Below, one piece after another: positions 63,261-64,000 of a stretch of DNA of 64,000 nt (its first letter is position 1; every line of letters begins with the position of its first letter). A program made the translations under genes and the position numbers. Source of the stretch: Galeopsis tetrahit (Eukaryota > Streptophyta > Magnoliopsida > Lamiales > Lamiaceae). The notes beneath the pieces are model-generated. The model ran no database searches. It was given only the letters and a program-made list of their open reading frames with translations, and was not told the DNA's origin. The stretch spans positions 36,789,381 through 36,853,380 of the forward strand of contig OY776131.1 in NCBI GenBank assembly GCA_963675135.1. The letters are read 5' to 3'.

Positions 63261-64000
63261 AGGAAATTTGGGCCTGATAAATATGCGGCTTTGGCGGTCG
63301 AAGTCAAGAAATTGATCGACAATAAATTAATCGAGAAAACTTGAACTGATCCCGAGTGGTTGGCCAATCCAGTGCTCGTCAAAAAGACGACCGGGTCGTG
63401 GATATTGTGTATAGACTTCACGGATCTAAACGATGCCTGTCCGAAAGATCACTTTCCGATGCCCCACATTGATCACCTAGTAGACAACACAGCGGGGCAC
63501 GAGATGTTAACTTTCATGGATGCTTTCGCGGGCTACCATCAGATCGCGATGCATCCTGACGACCAGCGACATACGGCCTTCATGACGGCCACCGATATGT
63601 ATAGCTGGAAGAGAATGCCTTTCGGTTTGAAAAACGCGGGGGCAACATACCAAAGACTGGTAAATAAGATGTTTGAGAAACACATCGGCGAGATGGTGGA
63701 GGTCTATATCGACGACATCGTTGTCAAAAGCTTGCGGAAAGAGGATCACCTACACCACCTCGCCATGACATTCGATATTCTGAAAGAATACAACATGAAG
63801 TTAAATCCGAAAAAATGCAGTTTTGGTGTTAGCTCAGGAAAATTTCTGGGGCACTTGGTTAGCCAGCGGGGCATCGAGGCGAATCCGAGTAAAATTCAAG
63901 CAGTCATTAACATGCAAAGCCCAAGGAACGTGAAAGAAGTACAGAGGTTGACAGGATGCCTTGCATCGCTGAACAGATTTATTGCACGAACGGGCGATCG
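63261..64000 (+). pseudogene. Gypsy reverse transcriptase, running off the right edge
   Basis: In the same frame as the protease: RKFGPDKYAALAVEVKKLID, then a TGA at 63342-63344, then PEWLANPVLVKKTTGSW, FTDLNDACPKDHFPMPHID, FMDAFAGYHQIAMHPDDQ, PFGLKNAGATYQRLVNKMF and the catalytic YIDDIVVKS. These are motifs 1-5 of Ty3/gypsy RT, followed by KCSFGVSSGKFLGHLVSQRG. Catalytic aspartates are intact. RNase H, integrase and the 3' LTR lie outside the window. Confidence 0.93.

Overview
This window is plant nuclear DNA, almost certainly from a eudicot. It carries a tandem cluster of intronless SAUR (small auxin-up RNA) genes embedded in AT-rich sequence and surrounded by deeply nested transposable elements. 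Supporting signs are plant-type LINE, Ty1/copia, Ty3/gypsy, CACTA (En/Spm), Mutator-like (MULE), SINE and MITE sequences, GT-AG introns and 'CTATATATAC' TATA boxes. I saw no bacterial features, rRNA, tRNA or CRISPR. The species cannot be fixed from the sequence.

Layout. 1-4.2 kb: an EXO70 exon relic (minus strand), AT-rich DNA, and a TIR element (2221-3918) with a SINE inside it. 4.2-13.4 kb: a 5'-truncated LINE with its target duplication, split by a solo LTR, which is itself split by three MULE-type elements; a palindromic MITE sits in the LINE 3' end. 14.2-28.5 kb: the SAUR cluster, with six intact genes (five minus, one plus) and two relics, in repeatedly duplicated flanks. Among these lie a MULE and small copia, gypsy and PPR-like fragments. 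28.6-48.6 kb: a copia retrotransposon (copia-1) whose 5' LTR is split by a 13.7-kb CACTA element. The CACTA carries a TNPA-like gene, a TNP2/TNPD-like transposase gene, a minus-strand GRF zinc-finger gene and captured gene fragments; a FAR1-type MULE sits in its TNPA-like intron. 48.9-56.5 kb: a second, more decayed copia (copia-2), broken by a solo LTR and a TRIM. 56.5-59.1 kb: tandem repeats, a LINE ORF1 relic and a PPR-like fragment. 59.1 kb to the right edge: a gypsy element (LTR, gag, protease, reverse transcriptase) that runs off the window.

How it fits together. The only host genes that look functional are the SAURs, early auxin-response proteins of cell expansion. Their promoters share a TATA box about 115 bp upstream of ATG and a composite block, CACATGG-ATT-TGTCT, in one orientation relative to the gene; it joins a CACATG E-box/HUD-type core to an AuxRE-like TGTC core. 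The two orphan duplicated blocks at about 0.98-1.35 and 14.76-15.10 kb carry the same composite with a canonical TGTCTC. Most mobile-element boundaries could be set to the base from target-site duplications, giving a relative insertion history. Coding regions of the autonomous-type elements are mostly broken by stops that look like C-to-T (or G-to-A) changes, as expected of methylated, silenced elements.
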